From Selenomonadaceae bacterium (GTDB lineage: Bacteria > Bacillota > Negativicutes > Selenomonadales > Selenomonadaceae), in the NCBI GenBank assembly GCA_017453765.1, contig JAFTEG010000095.1, positions 1 to 7,086 on the forward strand: 7,086 nucleotides of DNA. The letters run 5' to 3'. The notes beneath the pieces are model-generated. The model was not told the origin of the DNA, searched no databases, and saw nothing but the letters and a program-made list of their open reading frames with translations. Below are positions 5,541 through 7,086 of this stretch, piece after piece (position 1 is the stretch's first letter; the number at the start of each line of letters is the position of its first letter). The translations under genes were made by a program, and so were the position numbers.

Positions 5541-5617
5541 GGGATTATAGCTCAGATGGTTAGAGTACTTCGTTGACATCGAAGGGGTCACAGATTCGAG
5601 TTCTGTTAATCCCACCA
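5541..5617 (+). tRNA. tRNA-Val (anticodon GAC)
   Basis: Full cloverleaf by eye: acceptor GGGATTA with TAATCCC, D stem GCTC/GAGT, anticodon stem CTTCG/CGAAG with loop TTGACAT (anticodon GAC), five-base variable loop, and T stem ACAGA/TCTGT with loop TTCGAGT. The discriminator is A, and CCA is encoded (5615-5617). It reads GUC and GUU. It is first in the two-tRNA operon, 12 bp before the next. Confidence 0.97.
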
Positions 5618-5629
5618 TTTTAATTTTCG

Positions 5630-5705
5630 GCTTACTTAGCTCAGTTGGTAGAGCATCTCCGTCACATGGAGGTGGTCGGGGGTTCGAGTCCCTCAGTGAG
5701 CACCA
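5630..5705 (+). tRNA. tRNA-Val (anticodon CAC)
   Basis: Cloverleaf: acceptor GCTTACT with AGTGAGC (one G-U), D stem GCTC/GAGC, anticodon stem TCTCC/GGAGG (one G-U) with loop GTCACAT (anticodon CAC), variable loop TGGTC, and T stem GGGGG/CCCTC with loop TTCGAGT. The discriminator is A, and CCA is encoded (5703-5705). The CAC anticodon reads only GUG. Its stems differ from the first tRNA's, so it is not a recent tandem duplicate. Confidence 0.96.
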
Positions 5706-5748
5706 AATTTGAAATTTTATTTTGTAACATAAATATCAGCAGTCTTAG

Positions 5749-5771
5749 CCGCAGAAATGCGGTATTTTTTT
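5749..5771 (+). terminator. Rho-independent terminator of the tRNA operon
   Basis: CCGCA (5749-5753) pairs with TGCGG (5758-5762) around a GAAA tetraloop, followed by TATTTTTTT (5763-5771). It separates the tRNA genes from the phosphatase gene. The 43 bp before it (5706-5748) hold nothing I recognise. Confidence 0.88.
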
Positions 5772-5784
5772 GTCTGCATATTTA

Positions 5785-5813
5785 TTCAAAATTCGCGCCG
5801 TGTATGTTATAAT
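5785..5813 (+). promoter_or_regulatory. Extended -10 promoter of the PPP phosphatase gene
   Basis: TATAAT (5808-5813) is preceded by TG one base upstream (5805-5806), an extended -10. The -35 at the 17-bp distance is weak, TTCAAA (5785-5790). The start would be near 5820, about 20 bp before the ATG at 5840. Confidence 0.75.
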
Positions 5814-5839
5814 TTTCAAAAAGTTTGGAGCGATAAATT

Positions 5840-6541
5840 ATGCAGTACAAAAGAATTTTGGCGATAGGCGACATTCACGGACGTTTTGACAGACTGTCTT
5901 CTGTCTTCAACAAAATTAATTTCAATCCCGCGCAGGATTTTTTAATTTTACTCGGCGACTACGTAGACAGAGGAACTGAAAATCTGCACTGTTTGCAATG
6001 GGTAATGCAAATAAGCAAAATGCCGAACGTCGTGGCACTGCGCGGAAATCATGAACAGATGATGCTTTACTACTACTTAATGGGTACGTACGAATCAACG
6101 ATCTGGTTGCCGAACGGCGGAAATAAAACTAAGGCTGAAATGGATGAGTGGTGTAAAAGCGATCCCGACTTTTTAAATAAGGCGTTGCAGTTTGTTGACA
6201 AGCGTCCATACTACTACCGAACGTTTATTGAGGGACAGGAGTATATTTTTTGTCACGCGGGATTAAAGCCGAATGTTTCATTGGAAAATCAAACCGTCGA
6301 GTCAATGCTTTGGATACGTGAGGAATTTTATAACGGCTACAGCGGAACGGCGGAAGTTGTTGTAGGACATACGCCGACGCCGTACATTGGCAAGGTGCCG
6401 GGCGTTACAATTACGGACAGATATTATCCCATTCGCCTGCCGAATAAAATTACAATGCTTGATACCGGCTCATTTCTGCCGCAGGGTAGAATTTCTTGCA
6501 TTGACGTTATCAGCGGACAAATTTGGCAGAGCGACAATTAG
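5840..6541 (+). CDS. PPP-family metallophosphatase (serine/threonine phosphatase-like)
   Basis: Phosphatase of the PPP superfamily, which includes bacterial and lambda serine/threonine protein phosphatases and the ApaH-type diadenosine tetraphosphatases. The 233 residues carry the complete di-metal set: GDIHG (10-14; D11, H13), GDYVDRG (39-45; D40, R44), RGNHE (68-72; N70, H71), FCHAGL (137-142; H139) and GHTPTP (176-181; H177). The length is that of the short bacterial enzymes (about 220-250). There is no signal peptide or membrane segment, so it should be cytoplasmic. GGAG (5827-5830) is 9 bp before the ATG. It has its own promoter and stands alone between the tRNA terminator and repeat copy B. 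Whether it acts on phosphoproteins or on nucleotides cannot be decided from motifs; lambda-like protein phosphatase activity is the more usual assignment for this type. Confidence 0.92.
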   Translation: MQYKRILAIGDIHGRFDRLSSVFNKINFNPAQDFLILLGDYVDRGTENLHCLQWVMQISKMPNVVALRGNHEQMMLYYYLMGTYESTIWLPNGGNKTKAEMDEWCKSDPDFLNKALQFVDKRPYYYRTFIEGQEYIFCHAGLKPNVSLENQTVESMLWIREEFYNGYSGTAEVVVGHTPTPYIGKVPGVTITDRYYPIRLPNKITMLDTGSFLPQGRISCIDVISGQIWQSDN

Positions 6542-6569
6542 ATTTTGTTAGTAAAAATCTAGAAAAAAA

Positions 6570-6750
6570 TTTTTGGTTGAACCTACTTTCTTTTGGCGCA
6601 AAAGAAAGTAGCAAAGAAAACATGAGCGGCATTAAGTGCGTCCACGTTCAGCGTTGTAATATTTTTGTGCCGTTACACCGCGAGTTCCCACGTTACGGTA
6701 GATTTAACGTTGCGAACCGACGCTGGTTAATGCCGCTCGTTTTATTTTAA
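6570..6750 (+). repeat. Structured intergenic repeat, copy B
   Basis: Second copy of the element at 2139-2316. The 5' hairpin is CTACTTTCTTTTG (6583-6595) with CAAAAGAAAGTAG (6599-6611), loop GCG. The closing pair is C-G here and T-A in copy A, and one T-A pair is missing on both arms, so the stem is kept by compensating changes. The inverted repeat is again GAGCGGCATTAA (6624-6635) with TTAATGCCGCTC (6727-6738), extended by GCGTC/GACGC (6638-6642 with 6719-6723). The core shares GTTACRCCGCGAGT (from 6672) but is otherwise different. It begins about 30 bp after the phosphatase stop and faces the convergent toxin gene. The open frame 6523-6750 across it overlaps the phosphatase 3' end and is not taken as a gene. 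Confidence 0.85.
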
Positions 6751-6760
6751 GGTTATGCGT

Positions 6761-6811
6761 AAAAAATGGAGTCAGAGGTTTTAAATTTCGTAGCCTCTAA
6801 CTCCTATTTTT
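6761..6811. terminator. Bidirectional rho-independent terminator
   Basis: GGAGT-C-AGAGG (6768-6778) pairs with CCTCT-A-ACTCC (6794-6804), eleven positions with one C/A mismatch and a 15-nt loop. It is followed by TATTTTT on the + strand, and six A before it (6761-6766) supply the U run on the - strand. It serves the convergent phosphatase/repeat B and toxin units. Confidence 0.85.
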
Positions 6812-6821
6812 ATATTAATGA

Positions 6822-7086
6822 TTAAAATAAATCTTCATGACTTCCGGTGAAGTGACAAAATTAAATTTTTATCGTCGCGCAGATATATAAGTAACCAATC
6901 AGGATTAATATGGCATTCTCGAAAACCGCTCCAATCGCCTTTTAGTGCGTGGTCAAGATATTTTTCTTCCAAAATTTCTTCATTTGCTAATTTTTCAATA
7001 ACTAAATTTAAATCAGCTATATTGCGTCCCTGTTTAATGGCGCGTCTGAAATCTTTTTTAAACTGCGAAGTGCGCTTAATCGTCAA
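6822..7086 (-). pseudogene. YafQ/RelE-family toxin, frameshifted near the C-terminus; 5' end at window edge
   Basis: Toxin of a type II toxin-antitoxin pair; YafQ is a ribosome-associated mRNA endonuclease. The reading frame begins at the window edge with TIKRTSQFKKDFRRAIKQG and contains the conserved KYLDHALKGDWSGFRECHINPDWLLIY, equivalent to the YafQ region with active-site H, H and DW. The frame then ends in LILSLHRKS and a stop at 6835. The expected ending TGSHEDLF plus stop is present at 6848-6822 in another frame. Restoring ACCGN at CACCGGA (6849-6843) would give LHRTGSHEDLF, so loss of one copy of a 5-bp direct repeat explains the break. It removes the His and Phe that correspond to H87 and F91 of E. 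coli YafQ. The TTG at 7084-7086 may be codon 2 of a gene starting just outside. An antitoxin gene would lie beyond 7086. Confidence 0.82.

Noticed and set aside
6523..6750. 75-codon open frame overlapping the phosphatase 3' end and repeat copy B
   Set aside because: It starts inside the phosphatase gene in another frame and is otherwise the repeat element itself.
6822..6855. Programmed ribosomal frameshift to reach TGSHEDLF in the toxin gene
   Set aside because: No slippery heptamer or stimulatory structure near the shift, and two conserved residues would still be missing; a deletion explains it more simply.

Overview
The window looks like chromosomal DNA of a bacterium in the Bacillota (Firmicutes), of moderate GC content. 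Evidence: strong AGGAG-type ribosome binding sites, a nearly textbook SpoVS, the ymdB-spoVS gene order known from Bacillus subtilis, and a sequence matching the sigma-H promoter consensus in front of spoVS. A diderm Firmicute of the Negativicutes type (Selenomonas/Sporomusa relatives) is my best guess, but that is an impression from overall sequence character, not proof.

Left part (1-2110, + strand): the 3' part of ymdB (5' end outside the window), spoVS, and a PHP-domain phosphoesterase of the YciV/TrpH (RNase AM) family, closed by a rho-independent terminator. In B. subtilis rny (RNase Y) precedes ymdB, so this end of the window probably continues into an RNA-metabolism/sporulation cluster.

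Middle part (2356-5377, - strand): a probable three-gene operon proC - folD - membrane-anchored calcineurin-like metallophosphoesterase, read from a good sigma-A promoter just before proC. These genes make proline, make and interconvert one-carbon folates, and hydrolyse an unknown phosphoester, probably outside the cytoplasm.

The proC promoter is divergent from a very strong consensus promoter for two tandem tRNA-Val genes (anticodons GAC and CAC). Between the two promoters sits a 24-bp direct repeat with palindromic units, which looks like an operator array. The tRNA unit ends in a GAAA-loop terminator.

Right part (5772-7086): a monocistronic PPP-family protein phosphatase with its own extended -10 promoter (+), and, on the - strand at the edge, a YafQ/RelE-type toxin gene whose conserved C-terminus has been moved out of frame by what looks like a 5-bp deletion.

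The least explained feature is a ~180-bp structured repeat present twice (about 2139-2316 and 6570-6750), each time between convergent genes. It has a 5' A/T-rich hairpin whose stem differs between copies by compensating changes, then a perfect 12-bp inverted repeat that encloses a largely divergent ~88-91-nt core with one conserved motif. The covariation points to selection on a folded RNA or DNA form. Degenerate heptanucleotide repeats also occupy two intergenic gaps. Four of the seven protein genes encode phosphoesterases of three unrelated or distantly related folds.
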